From contig NZ_JAEKMI010000026.1 of NCBI RefSeq assembly GCF_020217485.1, forward strand, positions 1-64,000: 64,000 nucleotides of DNA, in the 5' to 3' direction. The stretch's first letter is position 1, and every line of letters starts with the position of its first letter. The notes beneath the pieces were generated by a model that made no database searches, was not told where the DNA came from, and worked only from the letters and a program-made list of their open reading frames with translations. Below, piece after piece: positions 42,014 to 50,340 of this stretch. This stretch comes from Mycobacterium sp. WUMAC-067. GTDB taxonomy: Bacteria; Actinomycetota; Actinomycetes; Mycobacteriales; Mycobacteriaceae. A program made the translations under genes and the position numbers.

Positions 42014-42427
42014 TCAGTCGGCCGGCGCGTAACGCAGCAGCGTGACGTCGTGTTCCGGGTAGTCGCAAAACACCGGTTTCACCCGCATCCCCACCCGGAC
42101 GTCGGCCGGGTCCACGTTGACCATCTCGGTGGAAAACCTTGGCCCCTCGTCCCATTCGACGATGGCGAGCAGCTGCGGCACGGCATCGGCGAAGTGCGGG
42201 CTGACCGGCCGGTGGGCCACGGTGTAGGAGTACAGCGTCCCCATCCCGGAGATCTCGCGCCATTCCAGGTCGTCGGCCAGGGTGCGCGGCGCGCGCACCC
42301 GCGGATAGAACACATACGCCTGCAGCGACGGCGAATACTGGATGACGATGCGGTGCTGCGCGAGCGCGTCCCAAAACGGCGCGCTGGTCGGGGTTTTGAC
42401 GGGCATCGGCCGCTCGAAGCTGGTCAT
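42014..42427 (-). CDS. DUF35 OB-fold protein lacking the zinc-ribbon cysteines
   Basis: A 137-residue partner protein of the thiolase encoded next. The OB domain is clear (GTLYSYTVAHRPVSPHF, GMRVKPVF). Where the zinc ribbon should be, the sequence reads YSPSLQAYVFYPRVRAP, with none of the four Cys, so the ribbon fold must be metal-free. Its start lies six bases after the thiolase stop. The complete counterpart is the DUF35 gene at 35109. Confidence 0.84.
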   Translation of the reverse strand: MTSFERPMPVKTPTSAPFWDALAQHRIVIQYSPSLQAYVFYPRVRAPRTLADDLEWREISGMGTLYSYTVAHRPVSPHFADAVPQLLAIVEWDEGPRFSTEMVNVDPADVRVGMRVKPVFCDYPEHDVTLLRYAPAD

Positions 42428-42433
42428 GGGTGA

Positions 42434-43642
42434 TCAGTCCCCCTCGAGGATGAGCGTGGTCTGCTCGGACAGGATCCCGCCGTTGCCGGACACGAAGGCG
42501 CGGTGGCAGTCGCCGACCTGCGCCGCCCCGGCGCGGCCCATGATCTGGCGGGTGGCGTCGCAGACGTGATGCATGCCGCCGGCCAAACCCGCCTGGCCGA
42601 AGCCCAATTGGCCGCCAGCGGTATTGAGCGGGAAGTCGCCGCGGAAGGTGAGGTCGTGGCCGGCGACGAATTCCATCCCCTTGCCCTTCTCGCAGAAACC
42701 GGCATCCTCGAGCGAGAGCAGCACGGTGATGGTGTAGCAGTCGTAGATCGAGACCATGTCCATCTGGTCCCGGGTCAGGCCCGTCATCTCGAACGCCGTG
42801 TCGGCGGCGGCGGCGATCGGGGTACGCAGCAGGTCCTCGGCGTAGGTCGGCGTCTTGAACGGCACGTGTTCGCCAAATCCCTTGATCCACACCGCCCGAT
42901 TGCGTGAGCGCTTGGCGAGGTCCGCGTTGGCGACCACGACGGCGGCGCCCCCCACGCACGGCATGACGATCTCCAGCATGTGCAGCGGGTCGGCGATGAC
43001 CGGGCTGGCCAGGACGTCATCGACGGTCAGCGGCTTGTCCTTCCAGATCGCGCCTTCGGTGTGGTTGGCGTTGGTGCGCTGGTCGACGACGATCTTGGCC
43101 ATCGCCCGCTCGTCGTAGCCATAGACCGCCGCATAGCGTTGGGCCACCTGGCCATACGGGCCGTTCTGACCGAGGTTTCCGTACGGGATCTCGAATTCGG
43201 CCTGGGGAGAACCGTATTGGTTGCTCGACGACCCGAAATACAATGCGTCGCCGAGCGATCTGGGTTTCTTCGGTGACATCGGGGTGATGTACCGGGCGGG
43301 CAGCGCGCACAACACCGCGTCGCAGATGCCGAGCTCGACGGCGGCGGCGGCCCGCCACACCATGGCCGCGGCGCTGGCGCCGCCCAGGTCCACGTGTTCG
43401 GCGAACCTCGCTCCAACCCCGAGGTATTCGGCGATGGTGGAGGGGACGAAGATCTCCGACTCCGCCAGGTGTGACGCCACGATGCCGTCGACGACCTCGA
43501 AAGGCAGCCCCGCATCGGCGAGTGCGGCGGCGCCGAGTTCCGCCCATTGTTCGATGACGAAGGGGGCGGGTGACGCCTTGGTCATGCGTTCGGGTGGAAG
43601 TTCGACGTACCCGACGATCGCGGCCTCGCCACGTAATCCCAT
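42434..43642 (-). CDS. Thiolase family / lipid-transfer (Ltp2-like) protein
   Basis: A 402-residue thiolase-fold protein starting at MGLRGEAAIVGYVELP. The MVSIYDCYTITVLLSLEDAG stretch followed by FC near residue 290 is close to the pattern of Ltp2-type retro-aldolases. The C-terminal motif is VSGNGG instead of the Cys-containing thiolase form, and LEIVMPCVGGAAVV is the mid-region. TAGGACAG precedes the ATG. With the DUF35 gene downstream and the acyl-CoA dehydrogenase upstream it forms a three-gene operon. Confidence 0.86.
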   Translation of the reverse strand: MGLRGEAAIVGYVELPPERMTKASPAPFVIEQWAELGAAALADAGLPFEVVDGIVASHLAESEIFVPSTIAEYLGVGARFAEHVDLGGASAAAMVWRAAAAVELGICDAVLCALPARYITPMSPKKPRSLGDALYFGSSSNQYGSPQAEFEIPYGNLGQNGPYGQVAQRYAAVYGYDERAMAKIVVDQRTNANHTEGAIWKDKPLTVDDVLASPVIADPLHMLEIVMPCVGGAAVVVANADLAKRSRNRAVWIKGFGEHVPFKTPTYAEDLLRTPIAAAADTAFEMTGLTRDQMDMVSIYDCYTITVLLSLEDAGFCEKGKGMEFVAGHDLTFRGDFPLNTAGGQLGFGQAGLAGGMHHVCDATRQIMGRAGAAQVGDCHRAFVSGNGGILSEQTTLILEGD

Positions 43643-43650
43643 GAGCTGTC

Positions 43651-45876
43651 CTACTTTCGGGGTAGTCCGAGGATCATTTGGGCGATGATGTTGAGCTGAA
43701 TCTCCCTGGTCCCCCCGCCGATGAGCTCGGCCGGCAGATGCAGATACGGTTCCACGACCGCGCTGTCGGCGTCGTCGACCATCGCGACCTGCCCGGTGAG
43801 CTGCAGCGTGGCCTGGAAGGTGCGCCGCAGCAGCACATTCATCGCGACCTTGGCGATGCTGGACGCCGGGCCGGACGCCTGCCCGTCGAGCAGCCGAATG
43901 GTTTCCCGCACCCCGAGCGCCCTGATCGCGTTGGTGTAGGCGTCGAGCTCGCCGAGCGCACGCAACGCGTCGTCGCGGTCGGGACCGGGTTGCGCGGCGA
44001 GCCGACGCAGTGCGACGGCGCGGTCGAACTTGACGTATCCGCTGATGGCCGAGCGCTCTTCGGCCATCGTGGCGATCGCCAGGCTCCAGCCGTCGGTTGG
44101 GCCACCCAGCAGCATCTCGTCCGGAACAAAGACGTCGTTGAGGAATACCTCGTTGAAGTGTGCCTGCCCGGTCGCCGTCTTGATCGGCTGGATCTCCACC
44201 CCGGGGGAACGCATGTCGAGGATGAAGTAGCCGATCCCGCGGTGCTTGCTGGCTTCGGGGTCGGTGCGCGCGAGTAGCGCACCCAGGTCGGCGTATTGGG
44301 CCAACGACGTCCAGATCTTGTGGCCGTTGATCCGCCAGCCGCCATCGACCTTGGTCGCGCGGGTGGCCAGCGACGCGAGGTCGGAGCCGGCTCCCGGCTC
44401 GCTGAACAGCTGGCACCACAGGATGTCGCCGCGTTGCGTCGCCGGGATGAGCCGCTCCTGCAGGTCTTTTGGCGCGGCAGCCAACACCGAGGGCAGGATC
44501 CATTCGGCGATGTTCAGCGAAGGCCGAACAAGCGCGGGCCGCTTGGCGAACTCCTCGTCGATGATGAGCTGTTTCAACGGATCCGCATCAACGCCCCACG
44601 GCGCCGGCCAGTGCGGCGCCATGAGGCCGGCGTCGGCGATCAACGTGCGTTGCGGCCCGGTGGCGAGGTGCTCATAATCGCCGTGCGGTGCGGGCTTGTC
44701 GTTGCGCAACTGCAGGGCCGCATCGAGCGTCTCGGCCACCCAGGATCGGAATTCGGGTTCCGCGTCACCGAGATTCACCGACATGTCGCGCGTCTGGGTG
44801 CAGGTGAGCTCCCCGAGCCGGCGCGCCCAGCGATTCGCCGGACCGATCGATCCCGCCAGGCTGATGGCCCGCCGCCAGTACAGGTGCACGTCGTGTTCCC
44901 AGGTGAAGCCGATGGCGCCGAGCATCGTCAACGCGTCGAGCACCAGATCCGGGGCCGGCGAGATGGCGATCACGGCCGCGCCGGCGGCGGCCATCCGGTG
45001 CTGGTCGAGTGCTTCGTCGACGGCGCGCACCGCGTCCCAGGCCGCGGCGGTGGCCAACTCGCTGTTGACCAACAGCATTGCCGCACTGTGCTGTAACGCC
45101 TGGAAGGTACCGATCACCTTGCCGAATTGTTCGCGGCTGCGCAGGTGGGCGGTAGCGGCCTGCACACACCACTGGACGATGCCGGCCGTCACGCTGGCGA
45201 CGAATCCCACGAGCACGCAGCGTGCGCGCTCGGGGTCGATGCCGGTGAGCATTTCGGGGTCCGTCGCGGTGTAGTCGTCGAGGCGCACGATCCCTGCGTC
45301 GCCGACCAGGTCGGTGCCCGAGACGGGTTCGACTGTCACCGTGGGCTTTTGGGTGTCGACCGGCACCCAGACGATGTCGCCGTCCCGGGTCCGCGCGCCG
45401 ACGAGGATGATCCGCGCCGCGCACACGCCCGTGGTGACCTCCGACGCGCCGCCGAGAACCCACCGCCCGTCCTCGGCCCGCGCGTGCAGGTCGCCGTCAC
45501 CCGGAAGCACCACGGCGGCGGTGACCCCGGCCGCAAGGTCACGCACCAGTGATTGCGCGCCCGGTGTCGGATCGGCGAGCAACGCGACCGCACCGGCGGC
45601 CACCGTCGGCAGCAGCGGACCGGGCAACAGCGACTTACCCGCCGACTCCAGCACGCATGCGGCGTCGATCAGCCGTCCGCCCTGGCCGCCGAGGTCCTCC
45701 GGGAGGTGCACGGCATGAAACCCGTTGGCGACCAGCGCATCCCACCATGCGGGGAGGCGGCCCGCCGCGAGCTCATCGAAGCTGTCGCGCGTCGCGGCGA
45801 TGGGCGCATTCCGGGCGGCGAACTGCTCGACGGCGTCGCAAAGGTCCTGTTGTTCCGGGCTCAGTCCCAGGGTCAT
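43651..45876 (-). CDS. Fused double acyl-CoA dehydrogenase (FadE34-like)
   Basis: A 741-residue protein made of two acyl-CoA dehydrogenase domains. The N-terminal half (residues 1-370) has a degenerate FAD region but keeps REQFGKVIGTFQALQ. The C-terminal half (380-741) has LFSEPGAGSDLAS and WRINGHKIWTS for FAD and substrate, and the ending IGGGTREIQLNIIAQMIL. This fused layout is that of FadE34 (ChsE3) in M. tuberculosis, single-chain counterpart of the heterotetrameric sterol side-chain enzymes. It starts the operon with the thiolase and DUF35 genes, under the shared operator. Confidence 0.87.
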   Translation of the reverse strand: MTLGLSPEQQDLCDAVEQFAARNAPIAATRDSFDELAAGRLPAWWDALVANGFHAVHLPEDLGGQGGRLIDAACVLESAGKSLLPGPLLPTVAAGAVALLADPTPGAQSLVRDLAAGVTAAVVLPGDGDLHARAEDGRWVLGGASEVTTGVCAARIILVGARTRDGDIVWVPVDTQKPTVTVEPVSGTDLVGDAGIVRLDDYTATDPEMLTGIDPERARCVLVGFVASVTAGIVQWCVQAATAHLRSREQFGKVIGTFQALQHSAAMLLVNSELATAAAWDAVRAVDEALDQHRMAAAGAAVIAISPAPDLVLDALTMLGAIGFTWEHDVHLYWRRAISLAGSIGPANRWARRLGELTCTQTRDMSVNLGDAEPEFRSWVAETLDAALQLRNDKPAPHGDYEHLATGPQRTLIADAGLMAPHWPAPWGVDADPLKQLIIDEEFAKRPALVRPSLNIAEWILPSVLAAAPKDLQERLIPATQRGDILWCQLFSEPGAGSDLASLATRATKVDGGWRINGHKIWTSLAQYADLGALLARTDPEASKHRGIGYFILDMRSPGVEIQPIKTATGQAHFNEVFLNDVFVPDEMLLGGPTDGWSLAIATMAEERSAISGYVKFDRAVALRRLAAQPGPDRDDALRALGELDAYTNAIRALGVRETIRLLDGQASGPASSIAKVAMNVLLRRTFQATLQLTGQVAMVDDADSAVVEPYLHLPAELIGGGTREIQLNIIAQMILGLPRK

Positions 45877-45942
45877 GAGGGCGGCCGCAAAGTGACTGAC
45901 GTTGGCCGCACTGACTGCTACCCTTCCGGCTCCTATTGCGAG

Positions 45943-45975
45943 TCTGACAAGACGGACCGTCTCGTCTTGTGGCAG
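45943..45975. promoter_or_regulatory. Shared catabolic operator, copy 2
   Basis: CAAGACG (45948-45954) and CGTCTTG (45963-45969) form a perfect inverted repeat around GACCGTCT, and GTCTG/CAGAC extend it outward. The core from 45949 to 45967 is identical to that before the ligase at 32839. It lies between the divergent acyl-CoA dehydrogenase and TetR genes, so the TetR protein probably represses both and itself. Confidence 0.75.
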
Positions 45976-46033
45976 ACTACCGGGGGTAGTCAGGATATGT
46001 AAAGCTGGCCTGCGCAGCAGTGAGGACCACCAG

Positions 46034-46630
46034 ATGCCAAGCGATCTCACCGAGGTGGGCACGCCGGCGAACTCGCCCCGGCGTCGCAGCGAGAAGTCCC
46101 GCACGGCGATCGTCACCGCCACGCGCGAACTGCTCCTCGAGCGCGGGTTCGACGGTCTGACCATCGAGGCGGTCGCCGCCCGCGCCGGCGTGGGCAAGCA
46201 GACGATCTACCGCTGGTGGCCCACCCGTCCCGCGCTGGTCGCCGACGTCATGCTGGAAGACGCCGACAGGCTGCTCGCGTCGGTCAGCCACAGCGGCGAT
46301 CTGGCGGCCGATCTCGTGGCGTGGGTCGGCAAGCTGTTCACCAGCCTGACGACACCGCGGGGCTCGGCCATGCTGCGCACCCTGACCGTCGCCTGCATGG
46401 AACACGAGGACACCGCCGTCAAACTGCGCGCGGGATTCAGTGCGCCGCTGCACGATAGCGTGCGGGCCCGGTTGCTCGCCGACGGCATCGACGAGGCGAC
46501 CGCCGAATCGGCCGCGGACGCCATCGTCGGCGGCGTGGTGTATCCGATCCTGTCGGGCGCGCAGCCCTACTCCCGGCGGCGGGCGGAACGGACCACCCGG
46601 CTCATCGTGGAAGCACTCATCGGCGGCTGA
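46034..46630 (+). CDS. TetR/AcrR family regulator of the acyl-CoA island
   Basis: A 198-residue TetR regulator. The helix-turn-helix is TIEAVAARAGVGKQTIYRWW near residue 40, followed by a TetR_C_16-type domain. GAGGA precedes the ATG at 46034; an upstream in-frame start lies inside the operator region. It is divergent from the fused acyl-CoA dehydrogenase. Because the palindrome at its own promoter is repeated exactly before the ligase gene, it is the best candidate for the master repressor of the island. Confidence 0.9.
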   Translation: MPSDLTEVGTPANSPRRRSEKSRTAIVTATRELLLERGFDGLTIEAVAARAGVGKQTIYRWWPTRPALVADVMLEDADRLLASVSHSGDLAADLVAWVGKLFTSLTTPRGSAMLRTLTVACMEHEDTAVKLRAGFSAPLHDSVRARLLADGIDEATAESAADAIVGGVVYPILSGAQPYSRRRAERTTRLIVEALIGG

Positions 46631-46706
46631 CGGAGCCGCGGCCCGGCACCGAGCAGAAGATGCGCGAATTCCTCGCCTCCCATCCCTCCGACGGCGGGCA
46701 CAGCCG

Positions 46707-47180
46707 CTACAGCTGGTCGGACACCGGGCCCAGGTTGTCACCCGCGCGCTCCAGGCCGAACGCTCGGCCGTGGGCCGAGGTCGGCGTGAGGGATGCCAGC
46801 AACGCGTCGCGCGAGGGTGACCGCAACCCACGCGACGCCCATGCCAGCGCACGCAACACTCCCGCCTGCCACACCATGGCCGCGAGCCCGATGGCGCCCG
46901 TGGCAAGGGCGGTGCCGAGGTAGCCACCGGATGCGGTGCGTGCGCGCTTACGCGGATCGTTGGCCAACGGCCCGCCCACGAGCTGCATCACGCCGACCAG
47001 CGCGTCGCTGAAGCCGTCGATGATGCCCAGGGCCGCCGCGGAGCCGTGCAACGTGCTGGTCAGGAAGGTCGGCAGCAGCGCGGTCGTGATTTCGTGGCCG
47101 GAGTCGGAGAAGAAGCTCGTCGCGCCGACGGCGCCGACGCCCGGCGTCAACCAGCGTTCGTCGGCGCTCGCGCGGGTCAT
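46707..47180 (-). pseudogene. MFS transporter, truncated after about 155 residues
   Basis: The product begins MTRASADERWLTPGVGAVG and has four to five membrane helices of a major facilitator, with the loop motif GGPLANDPRKRARTASGGYL between helices 2 and 3 and RSPSRDALLASLTP after helix 4. It stops right after ERAGDNLGPV, where a complete MFS protein of about 400 residues would continue. The right-hand part of the gene is therefore missing. The start at 47180 overlaps the stop of a tiny upstream frame. Confidence 0.72.
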
Positions 47181-47260
47181 TGGAGCTTGCGGCCGGAGAA
47201 ATCGACGTGCGGGCCTGCCTCGCTGCGGGCGAGCCGGTTGTCGACACCGCTGATGGGCAT
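47177..47260 (-). CDS. Tiny protein of 27 residues coupled to the MFS gene
   Basis: ATG at 47260 opens a 27-codon frame (MPISGVDNRLARSEAGPHVD onward) whose TGA overlaps the MFS ATG by four bases (ATGA). GTGGAG lies directly upstream, rather close. The overlap is typical of translational coupling. I do not know the family; it could be a leader peptide or a small conserved protein. Confidence 0.4.
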   Translation of the reverse strand: MPISGVDNRLARSEAGPHVDFSGRKLQ

Positions 47261-47607
47261 GGCTCCACTTTCGATCGGTAGGAGCCATCAACCCGTGTGG
47301 GCGGTTCGGATGCTGAACGTCATCCCGGCGGAGATCCATCGCCGCGACGCCCAGCGTAGCCTCCGGTGCCCAGTTAGAACGACTCAACCGCGCGAATCCC
47401 ACATCCCGCTCGCCGAAACGCCCGAAACATCAGAGGCATAACGGTTCTCCTGAATCCCGATCACCCAGGAACCGTTCGCGAGTCCCACCGCGGTTGTCGA
47501 TTGCGTCCCCGCTCCGGGGCGTAGTATCTGGGCAATGATGGGACCGGGCGATGTCCCCGTCGATGGCGACATGAAAGCTCTTGTGTACCAATACTTGAGG
47601 TGCGGCG
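47261..47607. other. 347-base gap before the DUF190 gene, with a hairpin
   Basis: No large gene is present. AACGGTT and CCTG at 47440-47452 pair with CAGGAACCGTT at 47466-47476, an 11-bp stem with a two-base bulge. A 26-codon frame from the ATG at 47535 (ending KALVYQYLRCGGG) overlaps the DUF190 start and may be a leader peptide. I looked for a fluoride riboswitch, since DUF190 genes accompany crcB, and did not recognise one. Confidence 0.4.
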
Positions 47608-48687
47608 GTGGATGACGACTGCCTGAAGCTCACCACCTATCTCGCGGAGCGCCGGCGGACCGGCGATGGTTTTGTCTCCGACGTGCTGCTCGGTCTCTAC
47701 GAGCAGCACCGCATTGCTACTAGCGTGGTGCTGCGCGGAATCAGCGGCTTCGGCACCATGCGCCACTTTCGCACAGATCAGTCGTTGACGCTGTCCGAAG
47801 ATCCGCCCGTCGTGATCGTCGCGGTCGACACCAGAACGAAGATGGAGCCCCTGCTCGACCCCGTGCTGACGATCAAACAACGCGGCCTCGTCACCTTGGA
47901 GCGTGCGCGGCTCCTGCAAGACGACATCGGTTCCCCGCAACTACCCGATGACCCGGGCGACGCCGTCAAATTGACGATCTATGTTGGCCGCAAGCAACGC
48001 GTCAACGGGGCGCCGGCCTACATCGCGCTCTGCGATTTGATGCATCGGCGCGGCCTCGCCGGCGCCACGGTGCTGTTGGGCGTGGACGGTGTCGCGCACG
48101 GAGAACGCCAGCGCGCCAACTTCTTTGGCCGCAACGCTGACGTTCCGATGATGATCCTCGTCGTCGGCTCCGGCGAGCGCATCGGCCGGGTGTTGCCGGA
48201 ACTCGCCGGGCTGCTGCGCACGCCCATATTCACCCTGGAACGCGTCCGCGTCTGCAAGCGCGACGGCGAACTCCTGGAACGGCCGCACGCCCTGCCCGGG
48301 GTCGACGAACACGGCCTGCCGCTGTGGCAGAAGTTGACGATCTACACCTCCGAATCGGCGCACCACGGCGGCGTGCCGATTCACCGGGCCATCGTGCAGC
48401 GGCTGCGCCAGGCCAAAACCGCGGACGGCGCCACCGTCCTGCGCGGTGTGTGGGGTTTTCACGGCGATCACCCGCCCCATGGAGACAAGCTGTTCTCGCT
48501 GACTCGCCGGGTGCCCGTGGTCACCATCGTGATCGACACCCCGGCCAGCATCGCCGAATCCTTCGACGTCATCGACGAATTGACCAGTCGCGAGGGCTTG
48601 GTCACCAGCGAGATGGTGCCCGCGCTGGTGTCCGACGAAGGCGACAGCGGGCAGGGCCCGCCGCGCATGGCCCGGCACCGCTACTAG
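47608..48687 (+). CDS. Triple DUF190 domain protein
   Basis: A 359-residue protein built of three tandem DUF190 units, near residues 5-108, 118-220 and 238-345. Each begins with a LTIY or LTTY strand and has the GATVLRG-type motif (SVVLRGISGFG, ATVLLGVDGVAHG, ATVLRGVWGFHG). DUF190 is a ferredoxin-like, PII-resembling domain often next to the fluoride exporter CrcB, but no crcB gene is in this window. It begins with GTG after GAGG. Function is unknown. Confidence 0.85.
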   Translation: MDDDCLKLTTYLAERRRTGDGFVSDVLLGLYEQHRIATSVVLRGISGFGTMRHFRTDQSLTLSEDPPVVIVAVDTRTKMEPLLDPVLTIKQRGLVTLERARLLQDDIGSPQLPDDPGDAVKLTIYVGRKQRVNGAPAYIALCDLMHRRGLAGATVLLGVDGVAHGERQRANFFGRNADVPMMILVVGSGERIGRVLPELAGLLRTPIFTLERVRVCKRDGELLERPHALPGVDEHGLPLWQKLTIYTSESAHHGGVPIHRAIVQRLRQAKTADGATVLRGVWGFHGDHPPHGDKLFSLTRRVPVVTIVIDTPASIAESFDVIDELTSREGLVTSEMVPALVSDEGDSGQGPPRMARHRY

Positions 48688-48709
48688 CGGGTCGCCGCCA
48701 TCGGGATAG

Positions 48710-49603
48710 TCAGCCCGCGATCGAGGCGTCGTAGATCGACTGGATCGCCTTGTCCAGCGTGGTGTTGAACTGCTCGTCGGACTGGTCGACGGAGAGCCCC
48801 TCGGTGAGCGCGCGGCTGAAGCTGGCGATCAGGCCGGTGTTCTTGGCCAGCAGCTCGTTGGCCTCCTCGCGCGAGTAGCCACCGGAGAGCGCGACCACCC
48901 GCATCACCTTCGGGTGTTCGATCAGCGGACGGTAGTAGTTGGCCTCGGTGGGCAGGCTCAGCTTGAGCATCACGCGCTGCCCGTCGGGCACGCCGGCGAG
49001 CTGCTTGGTGATCTCGTCGCGCAGGATGCTCTCGGCCTCGGCCTTGTCCGAGATCGAGATGGTGACCTCGGGCTCGATGATCGGCACCAGCCCGTGCGAG
49101 AGAACCTGGCGGGCGACCTCGAATTGCTGGGCGACCACGGCGGCGATGCCCTCGGCATTGGCGCCGCCGATCACCGACCGTTCCTTGGTGCCGAACACGC
49201 CCTTGCCCACGGCCCGCTCCAGCAGTTCGTCGAGCCCCGGCATCGGCTTCATCAGCTGGACGTCGTCGGCCGCGTCCGCGAGCCCCTTGTCGATCTTGAG
49301 GATCGGCACCACACCCTTGGTCTCCCACAGGTAGGTGGTCGACGGCTTGCCCTCGATCTCGCGGTCCATGGTCTGTTCGAACAGGATCGCCGCCAGCACC
49401 CGCTCACCGGTGAACGACGGGGCGGTGATGATCCGCGAACGCATCTCGTGGATGAGGTCGAACATCTCCTTGTCGGAGGAGTACGCGCTGTCCTGGATGC
49501 CGTACAGGCGCAGCGCCTTGGGCGTCGAGCCGCCGCTCTGGTCGAGCGCCGCGATGAACCCCTTGCCCGACGTCATCCGGTCCGCTTGCTGCTGGTTCGA
49601 CAT
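48710..49603 (-). CDS. Class I fructose-bisphosphate aldolase
   Basis: A 297-residue enzyme. FIAALDQSGGSTPKALRLYG near residue 15 and the later GVVPILKIDKGL and VMLKLSLP strands, the last two with the Schiff-base type lysines, match bacterial class I fructose-1,6-bisphosphate aldolases. It cleaves fructose 1,6-bisphosphate to two triose phosphates in glycolysis, or condenses them in gluconeogenesis. I start at MSNQQQADRM (49603). M. tuberculosis relies chiefly on a class II, metal-dependent aldolase, so this is a second, metal-independent route. Confidence 0.88.
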   Translation of the reverse strand: MSNQQQADRMTSGKGFIAALDQSGGSTPKALRLYGIQDSAYSSDKEMFDLIHEMRSRIITAPSFTGERVLAAILFEQTMDREIEGKPSTTYLWETKGVVPILKIDKGLADAADDVQLMKPMPGLDELLERAVGKGVFGTKERSVIGGANAEGIAAVVAQQFEVARQVLSHGLVPIIEPEVTISISDKAEAESILRDEITKQLAGVPDGQRVMLKLSLPTEANYYRPLIEHPKVMRVVALSGGYSREEANELLAKNTGLIASFSRALTEGLSVDQSDEQFNTTLDKAIQSIYDASIAG

Positions 49604-49950
49604 TGAACTCTTCACTCCCTCGTAATGGGCGCACCCGGCCGGGGAGGCCGCCGCGCTCAAGCCTGAATCGTGCCGATCATATTCGGCCAGCCCCAACCGG
49701 AGCAGACAGGCCGTCGCGGACCGCCCGCGCGGCGGGAATCGTGCAGCATTTTGAGGCGGGATCGCCGCGTGTCCTACCATTGACCAAACACTTGTAGCTG
49801 TATCTGCACTTAGCAGCGCAGATCGACGGGGTGGATCTCCCCCGTGGGCAAGCGTGTTCCCGAGGGGTTGAATCAGCAGCCCCCGGATTTGGCAGTGGCT
49901 GTACGAGAGCTAGCGGTGTCCCGCACGGGACCGAATGTGAGTGATGGACC
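49604..49950. other. 347-base divergent gap between aldolase and STAS genes
   Basis: I see no gene here. ATCTGC (49802-49807) and GCAGAT (49818-49823) form a small inverted repeat in the middle. Promoters for both flanking genes must lie in it, but no clear -10/-35 pair stands out. Confidence 0.5.
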
Positions 49951-50328
49951 ATGGGCGAACAATCCGGCGATGTCGTCGATCCAACCGCTTTTGAAGTGGG
50001 CAAACACCAGGTAGATCAGGCGGTCGTGCTCACCGTCTCGGGCGAAGTGGACATGCTGAGCGCCCCACACCTGGCCGACGCCATCCAGACCGCGCTGGCC
50101 ACCAAACCCGCGGCGCTCATCGTCGATCTGTCCAAGGTCGGTTTCCTGGCCTCGGCGGGAATGACCGTGCTGGTGACCGCGAAAGCAGAGGTCGAACCGC
50201 CGACGAAGTTCGCGGTCGTCGCCAACGGCTCGGCCACGAGCAGGCCGATCAAGCTGATGGGGATTGACAGCGTGCTCGCGCTGTACAGCAGCCTCGACGG
50301 CGCGCTGAGCGGTCTCGCCGGGGAATGA
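49951..50328 (+). CDS. STAS domain anti-sigma factor antagonist
   Basis: A 125-residue STAS-domain protein. VVLTVSGEVDMLSAPHLADA opens the fold, and the phosphorylatable Ser lies in VGFLASAGMTVL near residue 68. Such antagonists bind and titrate an anti-sigma kinase when unphosphorylated. The next gene, 12 bases downstream, encodes a matching ATPase-type kinase, so the two form a partner-switching pair. Confidence 0.87.
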   Translation: MGEQSGDVVDPTAFEVGKHQVDQAVVLTVSGEVDMLSAPHLADAIQTALATKPAALIVDLSKVGFLASAGMTVLVTAKAEVEPPTKFAVVANGSATSRPIKLMGIDSVLALYSSLDGALSGLAGE

Positions 50329-50340
50329 GCCTCGACTAGC

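Noticed and set aside
42434..44503. A single 689-codon frame covering the thiolase and part of the acyl-CoA dehydrogenase region
   Set aside because: Only the part from 43642 downwards is thiolase-like; the rest is Arg-rich out-of-frame translation of the dehydrogenase gene.
47480..47607. Fluoride riboswitch before the DUF190 gene
   Set aside because: Some GATG and GGGC elements are present but the conserved core and pseudoknot pattern could not be matched.
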